Notes: generated by a model from the letters alone, not told the origin. Shown: positions 1-9,930, counted from the stretch's first letter. The stretch: DNA of 35,953 nt from Streptomyces aurantiacus (GCF_001418335.1 NZ_LIPP01000035.1:1-35953), one strand, 5' to 3'. Program-made: numbers and translations.

Positions 1-71
1 CCGGGGTTCGGATAACCGTAGCCGGGCGGCTGGTTCGGGGGCTGCTGAGGCTGTTGCGGCTGCTCGGTCAC
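1..71 (-). CDS. N-terminus of a Pro/Gln-rich protein (partial)
   Basis: A GTG start at 71 is preceded by AGGAG at 8-base spacing and opens a frame running off the left edge. The 23 visible codons read VTEQPQQPQQPPNQPPGYGY and on, a disordered Pro/Gln/Gly/Tyr-rich start. In streptomycetes such N-termini precede many membrane-anchored proteins (RDD proteins, PQQ-propeller proteins, serine/threonine kinase targets), so the family cannot be named from this fragment. It is transcribed leftwards and shares the 72-203 gap with the end of the LysR gene. Confidence 0.7.
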   Translation of the reverse strand, partial: MTEQPQQPQQPPNQPPGYGYPNP

Positions 72-153
72 GGTCGTTGCTCCTGGGGACGGGAAAATGA
101 ATGAACAGAATCAAGTCAGGTCATCTTGCAGCAGAAACCCCGCGACAGAGAAG

Positions 154-188
154 CCGGTTCGGCCGAGCACCGTGCACGGCCGAACCGG
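154..188 (-). terminator. Hairpin terminator downstream of the LysR gene
   Basis: A perfect 12-bp stem (CCGGTTCGGCCG at 154-165 against 177-188) encloses an 11-base loop. It lies 16 bases beyond the stop of the leftward LysR gene. There is no T-run, which is usual for GC-rich actinobacteria. Confidence 0.55.
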
Positions 189-203
189 TACGACGGACCG
201 GGA

Positions 204-1232
204 TCAGTCCGGTTCCGGCTCCGACTCCAGTTCCGGCTCCAGTTCCGGCTCCAGTTCCGGCTCCAATTCCGGCTCCAATTCCGGTCCCGGTCCCGGCGGG
301 ACGTCGCCCCGTACGGTCCGGCGGACGGCGTCGCGCAGCCAGCGGTGACCGACGTCGGCCGCGTGACGCGGATGCCACGCCATGCCGATGGTCAGCGGCG
401 GCAGGGGCAGCGGGATGTCCAGGAGCCGCAGGCCGAGCGCGCCGACCGCGTCCGTGAGCGGGGACGGCGCCTCGCCCGGCGGCGCGACGGGGACCAGGCA
501 CACGACGTCGCTGCGGGCGGCGAGCATCATCGCGGTCAGATGGCCGGGCAGGACGACGGTGACCCTCCTTCGGAGGTTCCGCTCGGCCAGCGCGCTGTCC
601 AGCGGGCCGGTGAACCTGCCCCGGCGGCTCACCACCACATGGTCGGCGGCGGCGAGCCCTTCCGGTGTCAGGGGCCCTTCGGCCAGGGGGTGTTCCGGTC
701 GCACGGCCGCCGCCAGCCGCAGGGTGACCAGTTCTTCGACCCGGGTCTCCGGGTCGACGTGGTCGATGGCGCCGACCTCCAGGTCGATCCAGCCGTCGCG
801 CAGCGCCGGACCGGCCTCCATCTCCTCGGTGCGGAACCGCAGGGACACCCCGGGCGCCTCCTGCCGGGCCAGCCGCAGCAGGCCGGGCACGAGGGCCGCG
901 CCGACCAGGTCGGCCGCCTGGAGGGTGAAGGTGCCGCGCAGCGCGGTGAGGTCGACGCCGGTGTCCGGCGAGAGCAGCGTCCCGACGCGGCGGACCACGG
1001 CGGCGGCCTCGTCACGCAGGGCCTGGGCGCGGGGCGTCGGGACCATGCGCTGTCCGGCCCGGACCAGCAGCGGGTCCTGGAGGACGCGGCGGAGGCGAGC
1101 GAGTGTGCGGCTCATCGCCGCGGGGGACGTGTGCAGGCGGGCAGCGGCGCGGGTGACGCTCTGCTCGGCCAGCAGAGCGTCCAGCGCGACCGCGAGATTC
1201 GCGTCGATGACAGGCTCTGGTGTGCTGCTCAT
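204..1232 (-). CDS. LysR-family transcriptional regulator with ELEP-repeat tail
   Basis: This is a 342-residue DNA-binding regulator. Residues about 10-70 form the LysR winged helix (SVTRAAARLHTSPAAMSRTLARLR), followed by a type-2 periplasmic-binding-like effector domain at about 95-300. LysR proteins usually control a divergent gene, here the NmrA-like reductase 112 bases away. The ATG at 1232 has no convincing Shine-Dalgarno sequence. The last roughly 27 residues are a repetitive Glu-Leu-Glu-Pro tail encoded by 12-bp tandem repeats; it lies beyond the normal LysR end (about 300 aa) and is probably disordered. The effector is unknown. Confidence 0.9.
   Translation of the reverse strand: MSSTPEPVIDANLAVALDALLAEQSVTRAAARLHTSPAAMSRTLARLRRVLQDPLLVRAGQRMVPTPRAQALRDEAAAVVRRVGTLLSPDTGVDLTALRGTFTLQAADLVGAALVPGLLRLARQEAPGVSLRFRTEEMEAGPALRDGWIDLEVGAIDHVDPETRVEELVTLRLAAAVRPEHPLAEGPLTPEGLAAADHVVVSRRGRFTGPLDSALAERNLRRRVTVVLPGHLTAMMLAARSDVVCLVPVAPPGEAPSPLTDAVGALGLRLLDIPLPLPPLTIGMAWHPRHAADVGHRWLRDAVRRTVRGDVPPGPGPELEPELEPELEPELEPELESEPEPD
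231..290. repeat. 12-bp tandem repeat coding the ELEP tail
   Basis: Units close to TTCCGGCTCCAG run in register at 231, 243, 255 and 267, with degenerate copies at 213 and 279. They encode Glu-Leu-Glu-Pro on the minus strand. Being in frame with unit length divisible by three, copy-number change would alter only tail length. Confidence 0.85.
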
Positions 1233-1239
1233 AGGCGTA

Positions 1240-1256
1240 ATTCCATTTCAGGCAAT
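1240..1256. promoter_or_regulatory. Candidate LysR box ATT-N11-AAT
   Basis: ATT at 1240-1242 and AAT at 1254-1256 are separated by exactly 11 bases, the T-N11-A architecture of LysR sites, 8 bases upstream of the LysR start in the divergent gap. Dyad symmetry is limited to the outer bases, so this is a candidate only. Confidence 0.35.
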
Positions 1257-1344
1257 GATCCCGTGCTGAAGTTCCCATTGTGACAACGCCGGTGACCTCC
1301 GCACGATGGGTGCGTTCCGATCCGGCACGACCCACGAGGTTTTC

Positions 1345-2241
1345 ATGATCGTCATTACTGCTCCCACCGGGAACATCGGCCGCCATCTGCTGCCGCTGCT
1401 CCTGGAGTCCGCCCCCGGCCGCGGTGAGGTGCTGCGCGTGATCGTGCGCGATCCCGCCCGGCTGCCCGACGCGGTGCGGGAGAGCGTCGAGGTGGTCACC
1501 GGCTCCCACGGTGACGCCGACGCCGTCGACCGGGCCTTCGAGGGTGCGGACGCCGTGTTCTGGCTCGTCCCGCCGGACGCCTCCCGGTCCCCGCGGGACG
1601 CCTTCTCCGGTTTCACCGGCCCGGCCGCCAAGGCCCTCGTCAGGCACGGCGTCGGTCATGTGGTCGGCGTCTCCGCGCTCGGCCGTGGCACCCCGGTCGC
1701 CGACCGCGCGGGACTCGTCACCGCCTCGCTCGCCCTGGACGACCTCATCGCCGGCACCGGCGTGGCCTACCGGGCGCTGGCCAACCCGTCCTTCTTCGAG
1801 AACCTGCTGGAGGAGGCCGGCTCCCTCCGCGAGAAGGGCGTCTTCACCGACACCGTGGCCGCCGACCGCAGGGCCCCGCTCGTGGCGGTCGCCGACATCG
1901 CGGCCGTCGCCGCCGGCCTGCTGACGGAGCGCTCGTGGACCGGCAGCGACAGCGTTCCGGTACTCGGACCGCGGGACCTGTCGCCCGAGGACCTGGCCCG
2001 CGTCATGACCGAGCAGCTCGGCCGCCCCGTACGCTACGAACGCCAGCCGCTCGACGAGCTGCACACCACCCTCGTCGGCCACGGCCTCCACGAGGCGTTC
2101 GTCCAGGGCCTCGTCGACATGAAGCGGGCCAAGGACGAGGGCCTCGACGCGGGTGTGCTCCGCACCTCGGCCACCGCGTCGCCCACCACCTTCGAAGAGT
2201 GGTGCGCCCGGACCCTCAGGCCGGCCGTCCTCGCCGGATGA
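1345..2241 (+). CDS. NmrA-like NAD(P)-binding atypical SDR
   Basis: This 298-residue protein has the N-terminal Rossmann motif TAPTGNIG (residues 5-12) of atypical short-chain dehydrogenases of the NmrA/HSCARG type. It also has the family-like [12 protein letters not shown] segment, where a canonical YxxxK active site would not be expected. Such proteins are NAD(P)H sensors or quinone/isoflavone-type reductases in the cytoplasm; the substrate cannot be read here. The ATG at 1345 was chosen over the in-frame ATG at 1306 because the family starts directly with the beta-strand and GAGGT lies just upstream. It is divergent from the LysR gene and is followed closely by the darcynin gene. Confidence 0.85.
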   Translation: MIVITAPTGNIGRHLLPLLLESAPGRGEVLRVIVRDPARLPDAVRESVEVVTGSHGDADAVDRAFEGADAVFWLVPPDASRSPRDAFSGFTGPAAKALVRHGVGHVVGVSALGRGTPVADRAGLVTASLALDDLIAGTGVAYRALANPSFFENLLEEAGSLREKGVFTDTVAADRRAPLVAVADIAAVAAGLLTERSWTGSDSVPVLGPRDLSPEDLARVMTEQLGRPVRYERQPLDELHTTLVGHGLHEAFVQGLVDMKRAKDEGLDAGVLRTSATASPTTFEEWCARTLRPAVLAG

Positions 2242-2309
2242 CGCACCACCCCCGCCGGAAAGCAGAACCGTCAGAATTGTCCACCGCTCCGCACCCGGAG
2301 GTACCCGTC

Positions 2310-2693
2310 GTGCCCACTGAGGAGACCGCACCGCCGGTCACCGCGTTCATGCTCATCAAGACCCAGCCCGAGTGGCTCGCCATGACGCCGCAGGAACGGC
2401 TGGACGCCTTCACCGGTCAGGTCCTCCCCGCCATCGAGGCCAGGACGTCCGGTGTCCGCTCACGCTTCTACGACACGGAGTTCTACTCCACGCGCGTCAC
2501 CGACGTGTGGGTCTGGGAGGCCGACGACCACGACGCCTACCAGCGCCTCATCGACGCCCTGCGCGAAACCCCGTTCTGGGACCGCTACTTCGAGATCGTC
2601 GACCTCCTGGTCGGCACCGAGAACGGCTACGCCCGCACGTACGGCTTCGACCCCGTCGCCACCGTCACCACCGCCCCGGCCCGCGCGAGGTAG
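2310..2693 (+). CDS. Darcynin-family protein
   Basis: A 127-residue protein that matches the darcynin family as I know it: [13 protein letters not shown] near the start, then the conserved [27 protein letters not shown] and [10 protein letters not shown] blocks. The fold resembles small ferredoxin-like/ABM-type proteins; no reaction is established. The GTG at 2310 has an excellent GGAGG at 8-base spacing. A longer in-frame ATG at 2238 would overlap the preceding stop (ATGA) but adds an unconserved 24-residue stretch. It is probably cotranscribed with the NmrA-like gene and under the same LysR regulator. Confidence 0.85.
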   Translation: MPTEETAPPVTAFMLIKTQPEWLAMTPQERLDAFTGQVLPAIEARTSGVRSRFYDTEFYSTRVTDVWVWEADDHDAYQRLIDALRETPFWDRYFEIVDLLVGTENGYARTYGFDPVATVTTAPARAR

Positions 2694-2764
2694 TGCCTGC
2701 GGTACCTGGAGGTGGGCAGTGCGTGGGTTGGTGAGACCCGTCGTACGCACGGGAATCTGAGGCC

Positions 2765-4168
<1,404 letters not shown>

Positions 4169-4232
4169 TCCTCGGCGGCGACCACCCAGCCGATCGCCCT
4201 TTACAGCTGAAATTCCGCCGCAATTTTGCCGG

Positions 4233-5144
4233 TCATGAATCCTTGTGGAATCGACGGTCGGCGATGTCGTCATCGGGGAATGTCTCGCGATCGGGGAACA
4301 TTTCGCGCGCCTGGGTGAATTCTTGGATGCCGAGCACCCGCAGCAGCTCCAGCCGTTCGCGGGTCTCGTTGTCGGCGGGGGTGAGCACCATCAGCCGCTG
4401 CCGGTGGTCGAGTCCGGCGAGCGTCTCGACGTCCATGAGCAGCTCGCCCACGCGGGGATGAATCAGGGTTTTGCGATCTGTCCGTTTCACTGCCACCTCG
4501 TGCTCGGCCCACATGCGGCGGAAGTCGCTGTTCGCCGCCTGCAGCCGTGCGACGAACCCGGCCACGGCGGGATCGCCGGCATGCCGGCCGACAGCCGTGC
4601 GCAGGTCGGCCACGAGTTCGCGGGCGTGCCGTTCCTGCGCGCCGGGTGGGTGTGTGGCGCGAACAGCGGGATCGGTGAACCAGCGGTACACGAGGTAGCG
4701 CCGGTCGCCGGTGAACGAGGTCTGGTCACCCATGAGCAACAGGGCTGCCGGGTTCTGGGCGAGGACTTCCCCCAGGTCGGACAGGACCACCGCTGAAGTG
4801 TCGGTGAGCAGCTCCATCATGCGTACGAGGCCTGCGCGGGCCAGCTGAGCGAGCCCGTCAGTAGGCGGTGGCCGGTGGCCGGCAAGGTGGAACAGATGGT
4901 CGCGTTCGTCGTCGGACAGACGCAACGCGCGAGCCAGCGCCCCGAGCAGCTGCGTCGAGGGCTGACTGCTGCGGCCCTGCTCCAGGCGGGCGACGTAGTC
5001 CACCGATATCCCGGCGAACATCGCCACTTCTTCGCGGCGCAGGCCACGGCTACGGCGGCGGGGTCCTTGGGCCAGCCCGACCTCGCCCGGGTGGATCGCC
5101 TCGCGGCGACGGCGCAGGAAATCCGCCAGTTGGTCACGTTCCAT
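4233..5144 (-). CDS. XRE regulator with MmyB-like ligand domain
   Basis: A 303-residue DNA-binding protein. The N-terminal HTH (about 8-70, with EEVAMFAGISVDYVARLEQG) is followed by a C-terminal MmyB-like PAS-type domain (about 105-290; LAQNPAALLL, then YRWFTDPAVR and WAEHEV). In this family the C-terminal domain binds fatty-acid-like ligands. The start at 5144 (MERDQLADFLRRRRE) fits the family; the in-frame extension to 5345 is Ser-Gly repeat sequence produced by the antisense of a leader repeat. It is divergent from the aldo/keto reductase operon, its likely target. Confidence 0.88.
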   Translation of the reverse strand: MERDQLADFLRRRREAIHPGEVGLAQGPRRRSRGLRREEVAMFAGISVDYVARLEQGRSSQPSTQLLGALARALRLSDDERDHLFHLAGHRPPPTDGLAQLARAGLVRMMELLTDTSAVVLSDLGEVLAQNPAALLLMGDQTSFTGDRRYLVYRWFTDPAVRATHPPGAQERHARELVADLRTAVGRHAGDPAVAGFVARLQAANSDFRRMWAEHEVAVKRTDRKTLIHPRVGELLMDVETLAGLDHRQRLMVLTPADNETRERLELLRVLGIQEFTQAREMFPDRETFPDDDIADRRFHKDS

Positions 5145-5277
5145 GAGCCCATGCTCGCACTCGGGCGGTACCCCAACCAGGGAGCGGCACTCCGATGACA
5201 AATGCTCCTCTCCCGCCCGGTCCGGAACCGAAGCAGAGTGGGTGACAGGTCCACGAACGAGGCTCGTCAAGCCCGCT

Positions 5278-5322
5278 GAACCCGACGAACCCGACGAACC
5301 CGACGAACCCGACGAACCCGAC
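5278..5322. repeat. Five perfect 9-bp repeats in the AKR gene leader
   Basis: GAACCCGAC is repeated five times without error, ending one base before the Shine-Dalgarno AAGGAG of the aldo/keto reductase gene. It is therefore in the untranslated leader, between the divergent XRE gene and the reductase. Copy number would change promoter-to-RBS spacing. Confidence 0.9.
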
Positions 5323-5335
5323 GAAGGAGAAAACG

Positions 5336-6325
5336 ATGCAGACACGCACCCTGGGCGCCACCGGCCCGACCGTTTCCGCGCTGGGTCTTGGTGCGATGGG
5401 CATGTCCGGCGCCTACGGCCCTGCCGACCGCGAGGAGAGCGTCGCCACCGTGCGCGCCGCGCTGGATGCCGGCCTCACCTTGATCGACACGGGTGACTTC
5501 TACGCCTCTGGTCACAACGAGTTGCTGCTGGCCGAGGCGCTGCGGGGCAGGCAGCGCGACAGCTATCAGCTGAGCGTGAAGTTCGGCATGCTCACCGCCC
5601 CCGACGGCGGGTTCATCGGCATCGACGGCCGTCCCGAGGGGATGAAGAATTTCCTCGCCCATTCCCTGACCCGGCTGGGCACCGATCATGTCGACGTGTA
5701 CCGCTTGGCGCGGCTGGACCCGGCGGTGCCGATCGAGGAGACGGTGGGGGCGGTCAAGGAGATGGTCGACGCCGGGTACGTACGGCACATCGGGCTCTCG
5801 GAGGTCGACGCCGACACCGTGCGTCGAGCTCACGGCGTGCATCCGATCAGCGACCTGCAGATCGAGTACTCGCTGCTGTCGCGGTCGCCGGAAGCAGACG
5901 TACTGCCCACGCTGCGTGAACTCGGCGTCGGCATGACCGCACACGGCGTTCTCAGCCGGGGTCTGCTCTCCGGACGCTGGAGGGCCGACAGCACCATCGG
6001 TCCTGCGGACTGGCGCTCCTTCGATCCGCGGTTCGCCGCTGGGAACGTGGAGCACAACCTCACCCTCGTGGAGGCCCTGCGCCAGGTCGCCGGGGCGAAG
6101 GGGTGCACCGTCGCCCAGCTGGCCATCGCCTGGGTGGCCGCGCAGGGCGAGGACATCGTGCCGCTGGTCGGCGCCCGTTCCCGCGACCGGCTGGCCGAGG
6201 CGCTGCCTGCCACGGAGGTACACCTCACCGTGGACGACCTCGCCGAGATCGAGAAGGCGGTCCCGGACCGCGCCGCGCGCGGCAGCCTCGACGCGTCCGC
6301 CGCCCTGACCGAGATCCTGGGCTGA
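5336..6325 (+). CDS. Aldo/keto reductase
   Basis: A 329-residue cytoplasmic NADPH-dependent carbonyl reductase of the TIM-barrel AKR superfamily. Visible catalytic residues are Asp51 and Tyr56 (LIDTGDFYASG) and Lys82 (LSVKFG). The fourth tetrad position, normally His in YxQHRVDP, is Ala125 (YRLARLDP). Some actinobacterial AKRs share this change, so activity may be altered rather than lost. The cofactor-phosphate segment (LVGARSRDRLAEAL) is present near the C-terminus. The start has AAGGAG at 6-7 bases. It is first of three genes read together, with the next GTG 9 bases after this stop, and is probably controlled by the divergent MmyB-type regulator. Confidence 0.92.
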   Translation: MQTRTLGATGPTVSALGLGAMGMSGAYGPADREESVATVRAALDAGLTLIDTGDFYASGHNELLLAEALRGRQRDSYQLSVKFGMLTAPDGGFIGIDGRPEGMKNFLAHSLTRLGTDHVDVYRLARLDPAVPIEETVGAVKEMVDAGYVRHIGLSEVDADTVRRAHGVHPISDLQIEYSLLSRSPEADVLPTLRELGVGMTAHGVLSRGLLSGRWRADSTIGPADWRSFDPRFAAGNVEHNLTLVEALRQVAGAKGCTVAQLAIAWVAAQGEDIVPLVGARSRDRLAEALPATEVHLTVDDLAEIEKAVPDRAARGSLDASAALTEILG

Positions 6326-6334
6326 GGAGTTCAC

Positions 6335-6769
6335 GTGTCCCCTGAAGAGATCCGCGCCGGCTCACTCGCAGCCGTCACCACCTACTTCGATGCGTTCGAG
6401 GCCGGCGACCTGGTGAAAATGACGGACGTCCTCGCCGCCGACGTCGTACACACCCTGGCGATGTCCTTCGACGGCGGTGTCGAGCCCGGCCTCGTCCTCG
6501 CCGGCAGGGACGAGGTGCTGGGGTTTCTCTCCGGCATCCTGCGGCAGGTCAGCCGTCGTGACCTGTCCGACCGGCGCACCACCGCCGGCGAGGACGGGAA
6601 CACCGTCTTTGTCGAAGCCGTCGGTGATGCCGAGATCGCAGGCTCGGGCATCTCCTACAAGAACGTGTACGTGTTCAAGTTCGAGTGCGCCGACGGCCAG
6701 GTGAAACGCATCACCGAATACGCCAACCCGGTCGCGGCCCACAAGGCGCTGAACATCCCGCTGGGCTGA
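6335..6769 (+). CDS. SnoaL-like / NTF2-fold protein
   Basis: A 144-residue protein of the SnoaL/NTF2 alpha+beta barrel superfamily: an N-terminal helix with AVTTYFDAFEAGDL, a strand with VLAADVVH, then the barrel ending in YVFKFECADGQVKRITEYANPVAA. Members are isomerases, cyclases or ligand binders; this sequence does not allow a choice. The GTG start at 6335 has GAGGAG just upstream, overlapping the reductase stop. Its place between a carbonyl reductase and an SDR suggests a small-molecule redox pathway. Confidence 0.85.
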   Translation: MSPEEIRAGSLAAVTTYFDAFEAGDLVKMTDVLAADVVHTLAMSFDGGVEPGLVLAGRDEVLGFLSGILRQVSRRDLSDRRTTAGEDGNTVFVEAVGDAEIAGSGISYKNVYVFKFECADGQVKRITEYANPVAAHKALNIPLG

Positions 6770-6845
6770 CCCCTCCCCCCGCAGGGATGACCCGCCGATT
6801 CACACCGAATGCATCTACACCGATGCACATTGCCATTGGCGACAA

Positions 6846-6863
6846 CGACTACGACTACGACTA
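6846..6863. repeat. (CGACTA)3 hexamer repeat in the SDR leader
   Basis: Three perfect CGACTA units followed by CGATA and (A)AGGACAAGGAG lie between the SnoaL-like stop and the SDR start. Like the 9-bp array before the reductase, the repeat ends just upstream of the ribosome binding site. Confidence 0.8.
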
Positions 6864-6885
6864 CGATAAGGACAAGGAGTTTTCC

Positions 6886-7878
6886 ATGCGTGTCTTCCTC
6901 ACCGGTGGAAGTGGCTTTCTCGGTCAGCACCTGATCGGCCAGTTGCGTGCCGAGGGCCACAGTGTTGTCGCCCTGGCCCGCTCCGCCGCCAGTGCGCAGA
7001 CGGTGACCGAGGCCGGAGCCCAGTCGGTACGCGGCGACCTGGCCGAGCTGGCCGGTCAGGGGGATCCGGCGGTTCCTCCGGCCTGGCTCGATCACCTGCA
7101 CGACTTCGACGCCGTCGTGCACGCCGCGGCCCGCATGGAGTTCTGGGGCAACGATGCCGGCTTCCGCGCCGACAACTACGACCCGACCGTCGCCCTGCAC
7201 GCGGCCGCTGCCGAGGCGGGAGTGTCCCGGTTCGTGCTCATCAGCGCCTCCGGCGTGTCGATCGGCTCCCAACGCGCCGCCGTGGTCGACGAGAACACCG
7301 ACAACGGCACCCCGGCCATCGCCTACTGCCGGGTCAAGCTGGCCACCGAGAACGCCTTGCGCGATGCCGCGTCGCCGGGGATGACCCTGGTGATCCTGCG
7401 ACCGCCGTTCATCTGGGGCCAGGGAATGACCACCATGGCCGAGGCGGTCGACGCCGCCCGTAAGGGGCGTTGGATGTGGATCGACCACGGCCGCCACATC
7501 ATGGACTTCGTCCACGTCGACAACCTCGCCGACGCCATAGTGCTGGCCCTCACGCACGGTCACGACGGCACGCCCTACTACGTCACCGACGGCACCCCCA
7601 TGGCGATCCGTGACTTCTTCACCGCCCTCATGGCCACCCAGGGTGTCGACGTCGCCGAAAGCCGGAGCGTCCCGCTGGCGATCGCAGCGCCGATCGCGGC
7701 CCTCGCGGACGGCGGCGCCCGCCTGCTCCGTAGGCGTACCGCGCCACCGCTCACCAATTGGCTGATCGCCTCCATGGGCCGCGACCGCGCCTACGACATC
7801 AGCGCAGCCCGCGCCGACCTCGGCTACCGACCGCGAGTGAGTCTCGATGCCGGCCTGCTGGAGATGGCGCCTAGCTGA
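6886..7878 (+). CDS. NAD-dependent epimerase/dehydratase-type extended SDR
   Basis: This 330-residue protein has an N-terminal extended-SDR dinucleotide motif TGGSGFLG (residues 6-13), VHAAARMEFWG (about 80-90), a Ser-rich catalytic strand (LISASGVS), and the YCRVK active site with Tyr147 and Lys151. HIMDFVHVDNLADAI is typical of 3-beta-hydroxysteroid dehydrogenase or sugar epimerase relatives. The substrate is unknown. The ATG at 6886 follows AAGGAG at 6-base spacing. A separate leader of about 115 bases with a short repeat separates it from the SnoaL-like gene, but it is likely in the same transcript. Confidence 0.9.
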   Translation: MRVFLTGGSGFLGQHLIGQLRAEGHSVVALARSAASAQTVTEAGAQSVRGDLAELAGQGDPAVPPAWLDHLHDFDAVVHAAARMEFWGNDAGFRADNYDPTVALHAAAAEAGVSRFVLISASGVSIGSQRAAVVDENTDNGTPAIAYCRVKLATENALRDAASPGMTLVILRPPFIWGQGMTTMAEAVDAARKGRWMWIDHGRHIMDFVHVDNLADAIVLALTHGHDGTPYYVTDGTPMAIRDFFTALMATQGVDVAESRSVPLAIAAPIAALADGGARLLRRRTAPPLTNWLIASMGRDRAYDISAARADLGYRPRVSLDAGLLEMAPS

Positions 7879-8040
7879 TCAGACACACCAGGACGGATTC
7901 TGCGGACTCATCCGGAATGGCGATCACGCACCACGCATCGCAGACGATCGTGCAGAAGGCTACTCACCCTCCGGTGACCAACTCACCCTTCGGCGACTCG
8001 GGGCCAGTGCTGAACGAGCTTGAGGGGGCTCGGTCCGGGC

Positions 8041-8502
8041 CTATACCCCCGGAGCACGCCACTCCGCCCAGACCTCCTTGCCACCGCCGTTGCGGCGGCC
8101 GTTGACCAGGAGATAGTGGCCCCACTCGTCGGCACACACCTGCGTCAGCCAGAGCCCGCGTCCGCTTTCGGCGTCCGGCTCGGGCCCCGTCGCAGGCCCC
8201 GGCCACCGCGGCGGCGGATACGGACTGCTGTCCCACACACTGAGCCGCAACCGCCCATCGGTGCGTACGAGCCGCACGGCGACGGAATCCCGCGTACAGG
8301 CGAGGGAGTTGGTGACCAGCTCCGAGGCGACGAGCTGAGCGTTGTCGAGAACGGTGGGGTTCGCCTGGTGTCGAGTGAGAACGGCCCGCACATGGGCCCG
8401 GACGATGCCCGGCCCGAAGGGCGAGTTGGGAATGCGGAGCGCGTACTCCCAGTCGTCGTCGAGCGGCGAGTCGGCGAGGTGTTTGAGGGCGAGTTCGGTC
8501 AT
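8041..8502 (-). CDS. Anti-sigma-like ATP-binding protein (HATPase_c_2)
   Basis: A 153-residue single-domain GHKL ATPase of the RsbW/SpoIIAB type common in Streptomyces. The N-box is ASELVTNSLACT and the G-box ESGRGLWLTQVCADEWG. Such proteins bind sigma or anti-anti-sigma factors or act as partners of XRE-DUF397 loci. The start at 8502 has GAGGAG at 8-base spacing; the longer frame to 8673 has no ribosome binding site. It is divergent from the XRE-DUF5753 gene, the usual arrangement in this recurrent triad. Confidence 0.88.
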   Translation of the reverse strand: MTELALKHLADSPLDDDWEYALRIPNSPFGPGIVRAHVRAVLTRHQANPTVLDNAQLVASELVTNSLACTRDSVAVRLVRTDGRLRLSVWDSSPYPPPRWPGPATGPEPDAESGRGLWLTQVCADEWGHYLLVNGRRNGGGKEVWAEWRAPGV

Positions 8503-8656
8503 GGCCGTAACTCCTCTGTGCGTTAAGGGGGTTGATGGGAGGAGTGAAGAGAGGTGGGGTGACGCGGGCGGTGGCTCTGCCGCGATGCGGTGCTCTTCCG
8601 GGACCCCCGGCGCCACGGTGGGTGTTTGCTTCGACACCGAAAGTAAGGCATCGGGG

Positions 8657-8671
8657 GTAGAGTTACTACTC
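8657..8671. promoter_or_regulatory. Small dyad in the ATPase/XRE divergent gap
   Basis: Overlapping short inverted repeats GTAG-N5-CTAC and GAGT-TACT-ACTC lie about 45 bases before the XRE start in an AT-richer patch. The position suits an autoregulatory operator or promoter, but the arms are only 4 bases long. Confidence 0.25.
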
Positions 8672-8713
8672 AATACGGAAGACCATTACCCCAATGAGTG
8701 AGAGAGGCGCTGC

Positions 8714-9565
8714 ATGCCACCAAGGGAAACAGCGACCATCCGGCAGCAGCGTGTTGGCGCTGAACTGCGCAAACTCAGAGAGGGAGCGGGCCTGACCGCC
8801 CGGGAGGCGAGCGCGCTGCTGAGCGTCAACGCGGCGCGCATCAGCTCCATCGAGGCCGGACGCTTCGGCGTCAGCGCGGACCGAGTTCGCATGTTCGCCC
8901 ACAGCTACGGCTGCTCGGACGAGCCATACATCGACGCACTCGCGGCCATGACCGCCGGCCGAGGCCGCCACTGGTGGGACGAGTACCGAGAGGCCCTGCC
9001 GTCAGGCCTTCTCGACCTGGCCGAGTTGGAACACCACGCGACCGCGATCCGCACCGCTCAAGTCGCCCACGTCCCCGGCCTGTTCCAGACGGTCGACTAC
9101 GCCCGGCTGATTTTCCGGCAGTCCATCCCCCGGCTGTCACCACCGGAGGTCGATTACCGGGTCACCCATCGCATCAAACGTCAAGGGATCCTTTTCGCGG
9201 TCGACCCGACGCCTTACACAGCGATCATTCATGAGGCCGCCCTGCGCATGAGGTTCGGCGGCAAGGACGTGACCCGCGAACAGCTGGAGCACATCGCCGA
9301 GATGAGTGAGCGGGACCACGTCACCGTCCTCGTCATCCCCTATGAAGCCGGTGTCTTCCCCGGCGCGGGCCAAACCGTTCTGTACGCCGACGGCCCTGTC
9401 CCCCGGCTGGACACCGTGCAACTGGACGCCGAACATGGGTCCGTATTCCTCAACGCGGACCTGCAACTGGAGAAGTACCGCGTCTTCATGGCCCGCTTCG
9501 AGTCCGTCGCCCTTGCGGAGACGCCATCCCGACAACTGATCCACGAGATCATCAGCGACCTGTGA
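8714..9565 (+). CDS. XRE-family regulator with DUF5753 (Scr1/WhiJ-like)
   Basis: A 283-residue protein. The N-terminal HTH at about 12-66 (LTAREASALLSVNAARISSIEAGR) is followed by a DUF5753 domain (about 95-275; HVPGLFQTVDYARLIF, IIHEAALRMRFGG, VLVIPYEAG). This architecture is that of the WhiJ-like developmental regulators found in many paralogous copies next to DUF397 genes. The ATG has GAGAGG at 6 bases. The DUF397 gene begins 10 bases after the stop and the ATPase gene is divergent. A short broken copy of this DUF5753 domain is stranded 1.8 kb downstream. Confidence 0.9.
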   Translation: MPPRETATIRQQRVGAELRKLREGAGLTAREASALLSVNAARISSIEAGRFGVSADRVRMFAHSYGCSDEPYIDALAAMTAGRGRHWWDEYREALPSGLLDLAELEHHATAIRTAQVAHVPGLFQTVDYARLIFRQSIPRLSPPEVDYRVTHRIKRQGILFAVDPTPYTAIIHEAALRMRFGGKDVTREQLEHIAEMSERDHVTVLVIPYEAGVFPGAGQTVLYADGPVPRLDTVQLDAEHGSVFLNADLQLEKYRVFMARFESVALAETPSRQLIHEIISDL

Positions 9566-9575
9566 AAGGCCACAA

Positions 9576-9785
9576 GTGCCGACCCTCCACTGGCAGAAGT
9601 CGTCCTACAGCAGCGAGGGAAACAACTGCCTCGAACTCGCCACCGCCCCCGACGGCACACTCCGCCTCCGCGAATCCGACAACCCCACCACGACCCTCAC
9701 CCTGCGCACACCCGACCTGGCATCCCTCCTGACAGCCGCACGCCGAGGCATATCCAGGACGGGCCGCAAAGGCAGGGACACCTGA
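9576..9785 (+). CDS. DUF397 protein
   Basis: This 69-residue protein shows the family signature W-x-KSSYSSEGNNCLELA, then LRESDNP and a C-terminal LLTAARRG helix. DUF397 proteins, including BldB relatives, pair with adjacent XRE-DUF5753 regulators, probably antagonising or modulating them. It starts with GTG at 9576 after AAGG. It lies 10 bases after the XRE gene and is surely cotranscribed. Confidence 0.9.
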   Translation: MPTLHWQKSSYSSEGNNCLELATAPDGTLRLRESDNPTTTLTLRTPDLASLLTAARRGISRTGRKGRDT

Positions 9786-9930
9786 GCGTCGCAATCACCG
9801 GCGAGGGCGGACCCGATCGACATATTTCGTCCAACGTTACTCCGGCGGCAGCCTCCGACACGAAGCCGAGGCCGCGTGCAAAACCCGCCTGCCCCTCAGA
9901 CGTGTGCGTTGTCATCACGACGCCAACTGA

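Noticed and set aside
4233..5345. Extending the XRE regulator start to 5345 with a Ser-Gly repeat N-terminus.
   Set aside because: The extension is the antisense of the 9-bp leader repeat and overlaps the AKR start; the family begins at MERDQLADF (5144).
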